NCBI GenBank assembly: GCA_934162285.1
Contig: CAKPHY010000005.1
Span: 1 to 64,000, forward strand
DNA from: an uncultured Bacilli bacterium
GTDB lineage: Bacteria; Bacillota_I; Bacilli_A; RF39; UBA660
Direction: 5' to 3'
DNA: 64,000 nt
The notes under the pieces: generated by a model
Seen by the model: the letters and a program-made list of their open reading frames with translations, nothing else
Databases searched by the model: none
Told to the model about the DNA's origin: nothing
Translations under genes and position numbers: made by a program
In this document: piece after piece, positions 18,058 to 26,587 of the stretch
Layout of the letters: each line of letters starts with the position of its first letter
How positions within the stretch are numbered: the stretch's first letter is position 1

Positions 18058-19062
18058 TTAAAATAAACCCTCCTGATGCTTAATTCCAAGATGTGCATAA
18101 CTCTTTTCTGTTACCATTCTTCCCCTTGGTGTACGTTTCAAAAAACCATTTTGAAGTAAATAAGGTTCATATACATCTTCAACTGTTGACTGCTCTTCAC
18201 CAATCGCTGAAGATATAGCTTCAATACCAACCGGACCACCATTAAATTTTTCAATAATAGCCTTAAGTAAATTATAGTCGGTTGCATCTAAACCCATTTT
18301 ATCAACTTTAAGCTTATCTAAAGCCATTGTTGCTACTTCTAAATCAATACAACCATTGCCTAATACTAAAGCAAAATCACGAATACGCTTAAATAAACGA
18401 TTGGCAATACGTGGTGTCCCTCGACTTCTTTTAGCAAGTTCTAAAGCTGCACCATCTTCAATTGGGCTTTCTAAAACTCTACTTGTTCTTTTAACAATAT
18501 CCGTAAGTTCTTCAATTGTATAATAATTTAACTTAAAAATAATACCAAAGCGATCACGAAGCGGACCAGTCAAATCACCAGCTCGTGTTGTTGCACCTAC
18601 TAAAGTAAAAGGTGGTAAATCAATTTTAATTGAACGGCTATTCGCATCACTTCCAATAACAATATCTAAAGTAAAATCTTCCATAGCCGAATAAAGAATT
18701 TCTTCAATAAACTTAGGAATACGATGAATTTCATCAATAAATAAAACGTCTCCCGGTTCTAAATTTGACAAAACAGCAGCCAAATCACCAGACTTTTCAA
18801 TCGCAGGACCACTTGTTGTTTTAATATTAGAACCCATTTCATTAGCAATAATATATGCCAAAGTTGTTTTACCTAAACCTGGAGGACCATATAATAATAC
18901 ATGATCTAATGATTCATCACGCATTTTAGCAGCTTTTATATAAACATCTAATATTTCTTTAACTTCACTTTGACCTACATATTCAGCTAAACTAGTAGGT
19001 CTAATTGTCGCTTCAAAACTATCTTCTTTTTGAGGCAAAGCGTCAATTAATCTATCATCCAT
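18058..19062 (-). CDS. ruvB: Holliday junction branch migration helicase RuvB
   Basis: This 334-aa AAA+ motor of RuvAB drives branch migration of Holliday junctions. Walker A GPPGLGKT is at 59-66, Walker B with D109-E110 in LFIDEIHRIP, then sensor 1 (GATTRAGDLTGPLRDRFG) and arginine-finger region. The C-terminal winged helix ends with TPRGRMVTEKSYAHLG. The start at 19062 is preceded by AGGAGG. It follows ruvA by 10 bp. No ruvC is seen, as in Bacillota generally. Confidence 0.98.
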   Translation of the reverse strand: MDDRLIDALPQKEDSFEATIRPTSLAEYVGQSEVKEILDVYIKAAKMRDESLDHVLLYGPPGLGKTTLAYIIANEMGSNIKTTSGPAIEKSGDLAAVLSNLEPGDVLFIDEIHRIPKFIEEILYSAMEDFTLDIVIGSDANSRSIKIDLPPFTLVGATTRAGDLTGPLRDRFGIIFKLNYYTIEELTDIVKRTSRVLESPIEDGAALELAKRSRGTPRIANRLFKRIRDFALVLGNGCIDLEVATMALDKLKVDKMGLDATDYNLLKAIIEKFNGGPVGIEAISSAIGEEQSTVEDVYEPYLLQNGFLKRTPRGRMVTEKSYAHLGIKHQEGLF

Positions 19063-19072
19063 ATATTTCCTC

Positions 19073-19624
19073 CTATCTTAATAATAATTTCAAGGCTTCT
19101 TTTATTTGATCTTCTAAAGTTTCACTCTTTAATTTCGGTGTAACTTTATTAATCTCTGCAGTTTTATAACCTAAAGCTTTTAAGGCATCAACTAATTCCT
19201 CATTAACAGTTGGACCCAAAAGACTATCTTTAGATACCAATTTACCTTTTAAATCTAAAATGATTTGACGAGCAACTTTATCTCCAATCTTAGGAAACTT
19301 CTTCAAATAAAGAATATTTTCACGTTCGATCGCATCGATTATTCCCTCAACACCACCAGTTGCAAACATTGGTAAAGCCATTTTACAACCTAAGCCTTTT
19401 ACTTCAATTAATTTTAAAAATAGTTCTCTTTCTTCTTTTAATTTAAAACCATACAAAGACATTTCATCTTCACGTACTAAATTATAAACATAAACAGTAT
19501 AATCTTCATTAACATTAAAACTAAAAGGATTAGCAACATTAATTAAATAACCAACACCATTAACTTCAAGAACAATATAAGAAGGTCCAAGTTCTGTCAC
19601 TTTACCTTTTAAATATGCATACAT
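19073..19624 (-). CDS. ruvA: Holliday junction DNA helicase subunit RuvA
   Basis: This 183-aa subunit binds the four-way junction and loads RuvB. Domain I is an OB fold (MYAYLKGKVTELGPSYIVLEV). Domain II has helix-hairpin-helix motifs, one (KGLGCKMALPMF) slightly off consensus and one (FPKIGDKVARQIILDLKGKL) canonical. The short C-terminal domain III (EELVDALKALGYKTAEI) contacts RuvB. Length is close to the usual ~190-200. It is the second gene of the operon after the RNHCP protein. Confidence 0.96.
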   Translation of the reverse strand: MYAYLKGKVTELGPSYIVLEVNGVGYLINVANPFSFNVNEDYTVYVYNLVREDEMSLYGFKLKEERELFLKLIEVKGLGCKMALPMFATGGVEGIIDAIERENILYLKKFPKIGDKVARQIILDLKGKLVSKDSLLGPTVNEELVDALKALGYKTAEINKVTPKLKSETLEDQIKEALKLLLR

Positions 19625-19634
19625 ATAATCACTC

Positions 19635-19931
19635 CTAATAACTTGCTGGATTTTGCATTAACTTTAATATTTCGTCAAAATTATCATCTTTTGCAACAAT
19701 ATTTTTATGCAACTTTTGACATTTTAAACAACGATAAACAATTTTATATGAATCTTTAAACTTTTCTAAAGCAATTGGTTCTAATAATCCATGACAATCA
19801 CAAGCGCGATCACCAGGAAAAATATCTACATGTTTAGAATAAAGGCAATGATTACAATGATCTCTTGCCGAATACTCTAAAGGTTTAACTTCTCTATTGC
19901 AATTTTCACATATAAATTTTTCGTCTACCAT
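19635..19931 (-). CDS. RNHCP-domain zinc-ribbon protein
   Basis: With ATG at 19931 the product is 98 aa. It opens FICENCNREV and continues ARDHCNHCLYSKHVDI, GDRACDCHGLLEPIA, RCLKCQKLHKN: the Cys pairs and RDHCNHC block define the RNHCP family (zinc binding, function unknown). An in-frame GTG at 19961 would add 10 residues, but it lies at the predicted RNA start, and the family begins near the ATG. The ribosome site is weak in either case. It is the first gene of the RNHCP-ruvA-ruvB-unknown-queA-miaA operon. Confidence 0.85.
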   Translation of the reverse strand: MVDEKFICENCNREVKPLEYSARDHCNHCLYSKHVDIFPGDRACDCHGLLEPIALEKFKDSYKIVYRCLKCQKLHKNIVAKDDNFDEILKLMQNPASY

Positions 19932-19968
19932 TTTAAATCTTTTTGAATCCACGCTTTTCACCAAATAA

Positions 19969-19997
19969 ATAATAACATTATTTTCATTTTTTTTCAA
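19969..19997 (-). promoter_or_regulatory. Sigma-A promoter of the ruv operon
   Basis: TTGAAA (19997-19992), a 17-nt spacer, and TATTAT (19974-19969). The predicted start is near 19962, about 30 nt before the RNHCP ATG. The promoter directly follows the terminator at 20003-20019. Confidence 0.7.
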
Positions 19998-20002
19998 CAA
20001 AA

Positions 20003-20019
20003 AACAGGCATAGCCTGTT
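20003..20019 (-). terminator. Terminator upstream of the ruv operon
   Basis: Perfect 7-bp GC-containing stem AACAGGC/GCCTGTT with loop ATA, followed on the minus strand by a U-run. The right arm lies in the 21-bp direct repeat (20014-20034). It now ends the kinase-like gene, but probably once ended the Tad operon. Confidence 0.8.
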
Positions 20020-20034
20020 ATCCTATAAATTTTA
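20014..20034. repeat. 21-bp direct repeat, copy A
   Basis: Identical to 21235-21255, which is the last codons and stop of tadC plus 4 bp. The two copies flank a 1.2-kb segment holding only the kinase-like gene, as expected for an inserted cassette or a tandem-duplication scar. Confidence 0.9.
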
Positions 20035-20098
20035 AATAAAAAGTAAATCAATTAAAAGCATTATAATGAATTTTTTATACCCTATTATAATTTTTATA

Positions 20099-21121
20099 TT
20101 ATAATTCACTATCTAATTTATTAGAAATTATCTGAGCATTATTAAATAAGTATCTACAAATATTAGTTCTCAAACAACCAAATTTTAATAAGTCAATTTT
20201 GGAATGATCATAAATATATTGTTTATATCCAAAAGTACTATTTAAAATTTGAATTAAATAAATATAAGACATATATTTTAAATCATATTTATTCAATTTA
20301 ACAAATTTATTAAATGTCTTAACATATTTAGTAAAATTATCTAAATTAAATTTACCATTTTTTGCTTCAGAATCAATGTAACTATAACTTCTTATTAATT
20401 CCCATACTATTGGCATTTGACATGCACTAACAAAATCTATAACAGCAGCAACTTTACCATTCTTATAGATAAATTGCAATAAATTGTAATCACCATGGGT
20501 ATTCTTAATTGTCAGATTATTCATTTCATAAAAATCTAAAGTATCCTTTATTACATTAATCATTTTTAATTTTTCTTCTATATCATTTTTTATCTTTGCA
20601 TCAGTTTCATTTGTATCATCTAGCATTGAAATTAATTCTTTATGTTTTTTAATACTTGTTTCAAAACTTTCTTGTGAATACCATGTCGATATATCAGAAG
20701 ATGGTAACTTCATTGGTAAATCTTCTAATGCCAATACAATTTTGCCATAGATTTCTGCACATTCCATCGTTTGCTCATAAGTTCCATCATTATTATTTAA
20801 AGTTTCTCCAGCAATAAACTCTTGAATAATCATTATTTTCCCTTTATATATACAACTATATTCTTCATTCAATGTTTTAACATACGTTGGAACTTGTATT
20901 CCTTTTTTCTTTAAATGATTTATTACTACTATTTCTTTTTTTATTTCTTTTTGAGTATACTTTGATTGAAATTCTTTTAAGATATATTTGTCATTATTAA
21001 GAGAATAAATATTAGCACTACCTTTATCTATTTTTTTTACATTTGTAATTTTAATTCCATAAATTTCTTTAACAAAATTAATTATTTCTTCTAAATTTTC
21101 AAATACTGTTTTCTCTATCAT
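20099..21121 (-). CDS. Aminoglycoside-phosphotransferase/CotS-fold kinase
   Basis: This 340-aa soluble protein has the APH-type kinase core: a glycine-poor lid with YILKEFQ (Lys at ~48) and IQEFIAGETL hinge. The catalytic loop THGDYNLLQFIY supplies the base Asp and metal-binding Asn (about 210-222), and AAVIDFVSA gives the metal Asp (about 227-235). Substrates in this superfamily include aminoglycosides, choline, homoserine and spore-coat targets (CotS), so none can be named. GGAGAG precedes the start. It lies alone between 21-bp direct repeats, separated from the Tad operon by its own terminators, and looks like a later insertion. Confidence 0.8.
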   Translation of the reverse strand: MIEKTVFENLEEIINFVKEIYGIKITNVKKIDKGSANIYSLNNDKYILKEFQSKYTQKEIKKEIVVINHLKKKGIQVPTYVKTLNEEYSCIYKGKIMIIQEFIAGETLNNNDGTYEQTMECAEIYGKIVLALEDLPMKLPSSDISTWYSQESFETSIKKHKELISMLDDTNETDAKIKNDIEEKLKMINVIKDTLDFYEMNNLTIKNTHGDYNLLQFIYKNGKVAAVIDFVSACQMPIVWELIRSYSYIDSEAKNGKFNLDNFTKYVKTFNKFVKLNKYDLKYMSYIYLIQILNSTFGYKQYIYDHSKIDLLKFGCLRTNICRYLFNNAQIISNKLDSEL

Positions 21122-21201
21122 TATAGCTCTCCACTTTTTTATTATATCATTAGTTCAAATATACATTATTATTTAAATATGTTTTTTATAAATTTAAAAA
21201 A

Positions 21202-21229
21202 TGTACAATTTCCTTAATTAAATTGTACA
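21202..21229 (-). terminator. Terminator after tadC
   Basis: Perfect 10-bp stem TGTACAATTT/AAATTGTACA with 8-nt loop, followed by a U-run on the minus strand. It lies between the tadC stop and the kinase-like gene. Confidence 0.8.
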
Positions 21230-21234
21230 CTTTC

Positions 21235-21255
21235 CCTGTTATCCTATAAATTTTA
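21235..21255. repeat. 21-bp direct repeat, copy B (3' end of tadC)
   Basis: Exact match to 20014-20034. It spans the tadC stop codon and the last five sense codons. Confidence 0.9.
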
Positions 21256-21928
21256 TTAAATAAGGTCCAAGTATTATTAGTAGAATAAGTGGAAGAATAA
21301 ATAAAACTGATATAATACTTATTTTATTAGGTATTTTATTAATTTGACCTTTAATTTCTAATATTTCTTTATCCCTCAAAAATTCAATTTGATTATACAT
21401 AGTATCTAAAATACTATTACCAAAAACATCAGTCTGAGTTATGTTTAAAATAATGTTATTAATTGTTTCAGAAGGAATTCTTTCTTTCATATTTTCTAAA
21501 GCTTCCATTAAAGATCTTCCAAGTTTTACTTCAACTAAAGCTTTTTTAAATTCATTTGATAATTCTGAATCAACATTAGAAACCGCAATTTCTAAAGAAT
21601 TTTCCAAATTACGTCCCGATTCTAAAGTAAGAGTTAAAATTTCAAAAAAATCTAAAGCTTCACGATTTAATTTTTCTCCTCTTTTTTTTACACTTATTTC
21701 TAAAAACAAATAATCATATAAGAAATACCAAATAATAGCTGCTAAAGGACCAAAAACATAACCAAGATTAGTACCATACAAAGCTAAGAAAAACATAATA
21801 ATTGTTGTTACAACTCTTAAATTTTGGAAATTCATAGCATTCATATTTTTACCTGACATCTTTATTTTAGTTTCTAATTTATTGATTAAATTATCACTAT
21901 AGATTTTACGAATAAAGCTTTTTTTCAT
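21239..21928 (-). CDS. tadC: Tad pilus inner-membrane platform protein TadC
   Basis: This 229-aa protein has the type II secretion F-type domain at ~75-200 (EALDFFEILTLTLESGRNLENSLEIA, then FKKALVEVKLGRSLMEALENMKERIPSE). Flanking TM helices lie at about 35-75 and 205-227. With TadB it forms the platform on which the CpaF ATPase acts to assemble Flp-type pili. It overlaps the TadB-like gene by 4 bp. The 3' end coincides with one copy of the 21-bp repeat. Confidence 0.9.
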   Translation of the reverse strand: MKKSFIRKIYSDNLINKLETKIKMSGKNMNAMNFQNLRVVTTIIMFFLALYGTNLGYVFGPLAAIIWYFLYDYLFLEISVKKRGEKLNREALDFFEILTLTLESGRNLENSLEIAVSNVDSELSNEFKKALVEVKLGRSLMEALENMKERIPSETINNIILNITQTDVFGNSILDTMYNQIEFLRDKEILEIKGQINKIPNKISIISVLFILPLILLIILGPYLIKFIG

Positions 21929-23436
21929 ACTCTCACCTTCATTATTTTAATTACAAATACTATGTATAGAACATATATTAAAAGCATTATTCCTAAAAGT
22001 ATAAATCCAAGTGTTGTTGTAAAGAATGGGACAAAATAAGTAGGATCTAATATAGAAATAAAGGCAATAAATAAAACAGGTACACAGAATAATACATAAG
22101 AAATAATTTTAGAACTTCCTGTTAAAGATAAAAGTTCAAGTTTTAATTTTTTCTTATTAAATAAAGTTTTTTCAATTGATGTAAATACTTTAATAATATT
22201 ACCACCAGTTTTATTTAAAATACTAATTGAAGCTGTCAAGTAATTAACTTCTTCTAAAGGAATACGTTCTTTTAAACGTTCAAAAGCAACTTCAATTGAT
22301 AAACCTAAGTTGATTTCTAAATAAACTTTTTTAAATTCATTAGCAATTGGACCTTTTAATTCAGTTGTTACTAAATAAATAGCTTGAGTTATACTTCTTC
22401 CTGATTTAAAAGCATTATTCATAATCATAATTGCTTGTAATAAATCATTTTCTAAAATTGCACAATATTTTTTATAAGAAAACTTATAAACAATATCCGG
22501 AATAAAGAAACCAGCTAAAAGTGGTAAACAAATTTCATAAAATCTTAATAAATCATATTGAATAGCTTTAGAAAAGATTGCAATAAAAATAAAGGTAAAA
22601 GCAATAATAATTTTATTGGCTACAAAATCGATACCATCTTTATATACGTCGTTAACAACACCAACATATTTATCATAATTTTTAGCATATTTTTTAACTG
22701 TTTTAAAGTTTTCAATTCGACTCTTTACATGTTTAACTACTTTATAATATTTAACTAAAAATTTATCAAATAAAGACTTAGATTTATCATCTAAAGGATC
22801 AATACTAAATTTAGCAATTCTTTTTTCTAAATTAATACTTTTCTTCAAATAAAGAATAAATAAAGAAACTGCAACTAAAACACATATAATAACTGTTTGA
22901 ACCGCGATTAAACTAGAAGTTGCTCCTCTTAAGACATTAATATTAACAACTTTACTAGTAGTATTACCAGCTTCATCACTGACAGTATATATTAACTTTT
23001 TTAAACCTACAGTTGTAAAATCAAGTTCCGAAGCATTAGTAGTTATTTTGTGCGTTAAATCACCATCTAAATTATCAGTTGCTTTAACGCCACCCATTAT
23101 ATCTAAATTAGCTCCTTGTTGCATTTCTACTAAAAGAGAATCAACTTCAATAACCGGGGCTTCTTTATCTATCACATAACTACCACTCGTAATTTCATTT
23201 TCATTACCTTCAATTAATTCATAAACTTTAATTTGATAAGTTCCCGTTTCACTCAAGGAAATGAAAGCATTTTCCGGACCAATTATACGATTTTCTTTAT
23301 ATAATTTATCATCTTTATATATGACATATCTATAAGAAGTCGTTAAAGAATCCGGCGTAAACGTAAGATTTATATTATCATTTACTGGTTTAACTTGTTC
23401 ATAGATACTAAAATATTCATTTTGACCAGATTCCAT
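21925..23436 (-). CDS. tadB: TadB-like platform protein with extracytoplasmic Ig-like N-terminal domain
   Basis: This 503-aa protein is longer than the usual ~300-aa TadB. Residues ~1-88 are beta-rich and ~90-168 match a DUF5011/HYR-type Ig fold (EAPVIEV, ATDNLDGDLTHKI, YTVSDEAGNT). One TM helix at ~173-197 follows, then two TM helices (~275-320), the T2SSF domain (~325-430: ILENDLLQAIMIMNNAFKSGRS, FERLKERIPLEEV) and C-terminal TM helices. No signal peptide exists and the start is secure (AGGAGG 5 nt upstream). The first helix must therefore act as a reverse anchor if the Ig part is outside. It sits between cpaF and tadC. Confidence 0.85.
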   Translation of the reverse strand: MESGQNEYFSIYEQVKPVNDNINLTFTPDSLTTSYRYVIYKDDKLYKENRIIGPENAFISLSETGTYQIKVYELIEGNENEITSGSYVIDKEAPVIEVDSLLVEMQQGANLDIMGGVKATDNLDGDLTHKITTNASELDFTTVGLKKLIYTVSDEAGNTTSKVVNINVLRGATSSLIAVQTVIICVLVAVSLFILYLKKSINLEKRIAKFSIDPLDDKSKSLFDKFLVKYYKVVKHVKSRIENFKTVKKYAKNYDKYVGVVNDVYKDGIDFVANKIIIAFTFIFIAIFSKAIQYDLLRFYEICLPLLAGFFIPDIVYKFSYKKYCAILENDLLQAIMIMNNAFKSGRSITQAIYLVTTELKGPIANEFKKVYLEINLGLSIEVAFERLKERIPLEEVNYLTASISILNKTGGNIIKVFTSIEKTLFNKKKLKLELLSLTGSSKIISYVLFCVPVLFIAFISILDPTYFVPFFTTTLGFILLGIMLLIYVLYIVFVIKIMKVRV

Positions 23437-23445
23437 ATTATCCTC

Positions 23446-24768
23446 CTATTCAAAGATATCATTCAAATCATTAATGCCACGCATTTTAAGTCTTTTATAA
23501 ACTTTTGGTATATAATTATGCTTAATAAATTCTCCTTCAACATCGCCATTTTCCAAAATTCCTGTTTGTTTAAATGTAAATATTTCTTTTAAAGCAATCA
23601 TATCATCGGTAAAACCAACAATTTCACTGATATTAGTTACTTTTCTACGACCATCAGCTAAACGTTCAACATGAACAACTAAATTAATAGCATTTTCAAT
23701 ATATTCACGAATAGCTTTAATTGGAATTTCCATTCCTGCCATTAAAATCATCGTTTCTAAACGGTTTAAAGCATCTAGAGGTGAATTAGCATGCATAGTT
23801 GTCAAACTACCCGTATGTCCTGTATTCATCGCTTGAAGCATATCAAATGCCTCTTTACCACGAACTTCACCGACAATAATACGATCAGGACGCATACGAA
23901 GTGAATTTATTACAAGATCACGAATTGTTATTTCGCCACTACCCTCATAATTAGTTAAACGCGTTTCTAAAGAAATAACATGACGTTGTTCAAGTTTTAA
24001 TTCAGCAGCATCTTCAATCGTAATTATACGTTCATTTTCTCCGATAAAAGATGATAAAACATTAAGCAATGTTGTTTTACCACCACCAGTACCACCAGAG
24101 ATAATAATATTCATTTTTTCTTTAACAGCTGCTTCTAAAAAGCGAGCCATTTCACTAGTTAAAGTACCATTACGTAAAAGATCATCAACTGATGCCATAT
24201 CATCTTTAAACTTACGAATGGTCAAAACCGGGCCTTTAATTGCTAAAGGAGGAATAACAGCATTAAGACGGGAGCCATCATCAAGACGAGCATCAACCAT
24301 AGGATTAGTTGTATCAATAGTTCTTCCTAAGGGTTGAATCATTCTTTGAATAGTTCTAATAATATGATCTTGGTTAATAAAAGAAACCGAACGATCTAAA
24401 ATAATATGGCCATCAATTTCAACGTAAATTTCGGAAGGTCCATTAACCATTATTTCAGTGATAGACTTATCTTCAAGTAATTCAGTAATAGGTCCATAAC
24501 CATTAATTTCATTATCAATTAAGTTATAAATATAACTTCTTTCAATATTAGTTAAATCATAACCAACTAAAGTCTTATCAATTTCATTTTTTACAAATTC
24601 ATTAGTTGTTTTACCAGTTGCATTATTATCGATTAAATTTTGAATAATTTTATTTCTTAATTCGTCTAATAATTCTTTATTTTTAAAAGTATCATAATCA
24701 CTTGTAACCACATTAGTTGGTTCATCAATCATAATACCAAATTCACTTGTTAACTTTTTTCTTGCCAT
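23446..24768 (-). CDS. cpaF: Tad pilus assembly ATPase CpaF/TadA
   Basis: The 440-aa secretion ATPase powers pilus assembly. The N-terminal domain contains LLEDKSITEIMVNGP, then RTIQRMIQPLGRTID, Walker A IISGGTGGGKTTLLN, the Asp box ITIEDAAELKL, Walker B RMRPDRIIVGEVRG and the His box MNTGHTGSLTTMHANSP, all in family order. ATG at 24768 has GGGTGA upstream; a GTG three codons earlier is possible. It overlaps the CpaE-like gene by 26 bp. It acts on the cytoplasmic side of the TadB/TadC platform. Confidence 0.96.
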   Translation of the reverse strand: MARKKLTSEFGIMIDEPTNVVTSDYDTFKNKELLDELRNKIIQNLIDNNATGKTTNEFVKNEIDKTLVGYDLTNIERSYIYNLIDNEINGYGPITELLEDKSITEIMVNGPSEIYVEIDGHIILDRSVSFINQDHIIRTIQRMIQPLGRTIDTTNPMVDARLDDGSRLNAVIPPLAIKGPVLTIRKFKDDMASVDDLLRNGTLTSEMARFLEAAVKEKMNIIISGGTGGGKTTLLNVLSSFIGENERIITIEDAAELKLEQRHVISLETRLTNYEGSGEITIRDLVINSLRMRPDRIIVGEVRGKEAFDMLQAMNTGHTGSLTTMHANSPLDALNRLETMILMAGMEIPIKAIREYIENAINLVVHVERLADGRRKVTNISEIVGFTDDMIALKEIFTFKQTGILENGDVEGEFIKHNYIPKVYKRLKMRGINDLNDIFE

Positions 24769-25531
24769 TTTTTTCACCCGTACTTAAAATTTCATCAGCA
24801 ATTTTATCAAATACCCTAATTGCTTCTCTATTTTTATTTCTAATTCCATTATCAAGAGTTAAAATTTTACCAGATAAATTATAACTAGCAATATTTTTAA
24901 TATAAAATGAACCAGGAATTATATAATTAATATCATTTTTAATAATATTTTGTAAATCATTTTTAGATAATAAAGCCTTTAGACGATCTTTAGAATCATT
25001 TAAAATTATTCGGTAATTGTCTTTATTCATATCTTTATAAATAGAAATCATTGTTTTTATTCCCTTGATATCAACTAAATCATTAGTTATAACATAAAAA
25101 ATATAATCAACGAAATCTAAAATAACTAAATTGTTTTTATCCATAATATGTGTCAAATCAATAATAATAACATCATATTTCATACGTGCTTTTGTTAATA
25201 AAATATGTAAATACTTTTCTTGAACTTTCGAAGCATAACGAGGATCTTTAGGAGAAGCCATAATATCAATATTTTCATTATAAGGTTTAACATAATTTTC
25301 TAAAAAATCAAATCGATTATTAGCTAAATCATCAGTTGCAATATAAAGATCACGCATTGTATCAACATCTAAAGAAGCAGCTATACCACCATTATAAAGA
25401 TCCGCATCAATTATTAAAGTTTTAATTTTTCTTAAAGACATTATACCAGCCAAATTAAGAGCTGTTGTTGTTTTACCTGTTCCACCTTTTACTGATGTTA
25501 TTGCTACTACCTTTCCTCTTTTAATCGCCAT
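24743..25531 (-). CDS. CpaE/MinD-like ParA-family ATPase of the Tad locus
   Basis: With ATG at 25531 behind AGGATC the protein has 262 aa. It has the deviant Walker A KGGTGKTT near the N-terminus (VVAITSVKGGTGKTTTALN), switch I-like LIIDADLYNGG, and a DVIIIDLTHIMD Walker B-like strand. This is the MinD/CpaE type that places Tad machines in the cell. Overlaps with both neighbours show it is part of the operon. It lacks the N-terminal receiver-like domain of Caulobacter CpaE. Confidence 0.88.
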   Translation of the reverse strand: MAIKRGKVVAITSVKGGTGKTTTALNLAGIMSLRKIKTLIIDADLYNGGIAASLDVDTMRDLYIATDDLANNRFDFLENYVKPYNENIDIMASPKDPRYASKVQEKYLHILLTKARMKYDVIIIDLTHIMDKNNLVILDFVDYIFYVITNDLVDIKGIKTMISIYKDMNKDNYRIILNDSKDRLKALLSKNDLQNIIKNDINYIIPGSFYIKNIASYNLSGKILTLDNGIRNKNREAIRVFDKIADEILSTGEKNGKKKVNK

Positions 25532-25883
25532 AAGGATCCTCACTTTCTTCATTTAAATTTAAAGTTTTGGTAATTCTAATTTTATTTAATCTTGTATTAA
25601 GTAAATTATTAAAAACACTTTTATTAGTTTTACTAACTGTAATTTCTATAATATTATCATTTTCTTCAACTTGAACATCACAATCATCAATATTATCTTC
25701 AATAAATTCTTTTACTAAAAAATTATGATCTTCTGATACATATTCTAATGCCATATTTAAAGTATTGTTTATTTGCCTTTTAGTAATTAAATTATTACCT
25801 AGTTCAATTAAAAACCCTAAAAATAATAACATCAATGGTAATAATAAAATAAATGTAACTAAAACTTGACCTTTTTTATTCAT
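25521..25883 (-). CDS. TadE/TadG-like pseudopilin
   Basis: This 120-aa protein begins MNKKGQVLVTFILLLPLMLL, a short basic leader with GQ followed by a hydrophobic helix, as in TadE/TadF minor pilins processed by the Tad prepilin peptidase. The rest is a small acidic extracytoplasmic domain. It overlaps its upstream TadE-like neighbour by 8 bp and is second in the Tad operon. No major Flp pilin or prepilin peptidase is visible in the window. Confidence 0.8.
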   Translation of the reverse strand: MNKKGQVLVTFILLLPLMLLFLGFLIELGNNLITKRQINNTLNMALEYVSEDHNFLVKEFIEDNIDDCDVQVEENDNIIEITVSKTNKSVFNNLLNTRLNKIRITKTLNLNEESEDPYGD

Positions 25884-26202
25884 AAAAAATTCTTTCTGTT
25901 TTTATTTTGTAGTTATTTTTATAAATAGCTTTTAAAACGGGCGTTATTATTTCAACGTTTTTAGAAACATCAATTTTAACTTCATCATCATTTACTTTTA
26001 TATCAGCTATAAGATCGTTAGCTTTTAAATAATTATTTAAATCATTACCTTTTCTATACATTTCACAAACAGTATCTAAATTATCTTCTAGTTTATATCT
26101 TTGATAATTAATAGAACCTAATTCAATAATTGTTGTTACAATTAATAAAAAAATGGGAAAAACTAAAACAAATTCAACTAAAGCTTGACCTTTTTTCTTC
26201 AT
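25876..26202 (-). CDS. tadE: TadE-like pseudopilin
   Basis: This 108-aa protein has the start MKKKGQALVEFVLVFPIFLL, a clear TadE-type signature: KGQALVEF with the conserved Glu five residues after the likely cleavage site, then a hydrophobic helix. A small extracytoplasmic part contains one Cys. It is the first gene of the visible Tad operon. Minor-pilin role in pilus priming is from family knowledge. Confidence 0.87.
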   Translation of the reverse strand: MKKKGQALVEFVLVFPIFLLIVTTIIELGSINYQRYKLEDNLDTVCEMYRKGNDLNNYLKANDLIADIKVNDDEVKIDVSKNVEIITPVLKAIYKNNYKIKTERIFYE

Positions 26203-26257
26203 TTTAGCACCATCCTATCATATTAATTATACAACATTTAAATAGAAAATAAAATAA

Positions 26258-26285
26258 AAAAAATGTAGAATAATCCACATTTTTT
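26258..26285 (-). terminator. Terminator between membrane-protein gene and the Tad operon
   Basis: Nine paired bases (AAAAAATGT/ACATTTTTT), extended inwards by two pairs after one mismatch, with U-rich tail on the minus strand. It ends the operon that includes the 99-aa membrane protein. Confidence 0.7.
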
Positions 26286-26287
26286 CA

Positions 26288-26587
26288 CTAACGTCTTCTT
26301 CTAAAGAATCCTGGAATTAAGTATGAAACAAAAACAATATAAAGTGCTACATAAATCCACATTAATACTGTATAAAGTACTCCACGACTATCAGCAGCAA
26401 TCATACTTTGAATTGAGTCAGGAATTTGTTCTAAAAATTGATGAACGCTTCCAGTAACTTGACTAGAAATGAAAGCTATAATCCTAAGTAAAATATCAGA
26501 AATAGCAAAAGCATAAATGAAACTTCTAAAGCTTCTGCAAAGAACAACTATTAAAATTAAGACTACAACTAAAATTATTAGACTCAT
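26288..26587 (-). CDS. Small membrane protein, unknown
   Basis: This 99-aa protein has an N-terminal helix (about 3-20), an amphipathic or second helix region (~25-42), a polar middle with VHQFLEQIPDSIQSM, and a C-terminal helix (~70-92) ending in FFRRRR. The positive C-terminus suggests it faces the cytoplasm. It overlaps the 213-aa gene by 4 bp and belongs with it. No family recognised. Confidence 0.7.
   Translation of the reverse strand: MSLIILVVVLILIVVLCRSFRSFIYAFAISDILLRIIAFISSQVTGSVHQFLEQIPDSIQSMIAADSRGVLYTVLMWIYVALYIVFVSYLIPGFFRRRR

Noticed and set aside
21239..26202. Complete Tad pilus system in this window
   Set aside because: No Flp major pilin, no prepilin peptidase and no CpaB/CpaC-type outer components are found; the locus here holds only TadE-like, CpaE-like, CpaF, TadB and TadC genes.
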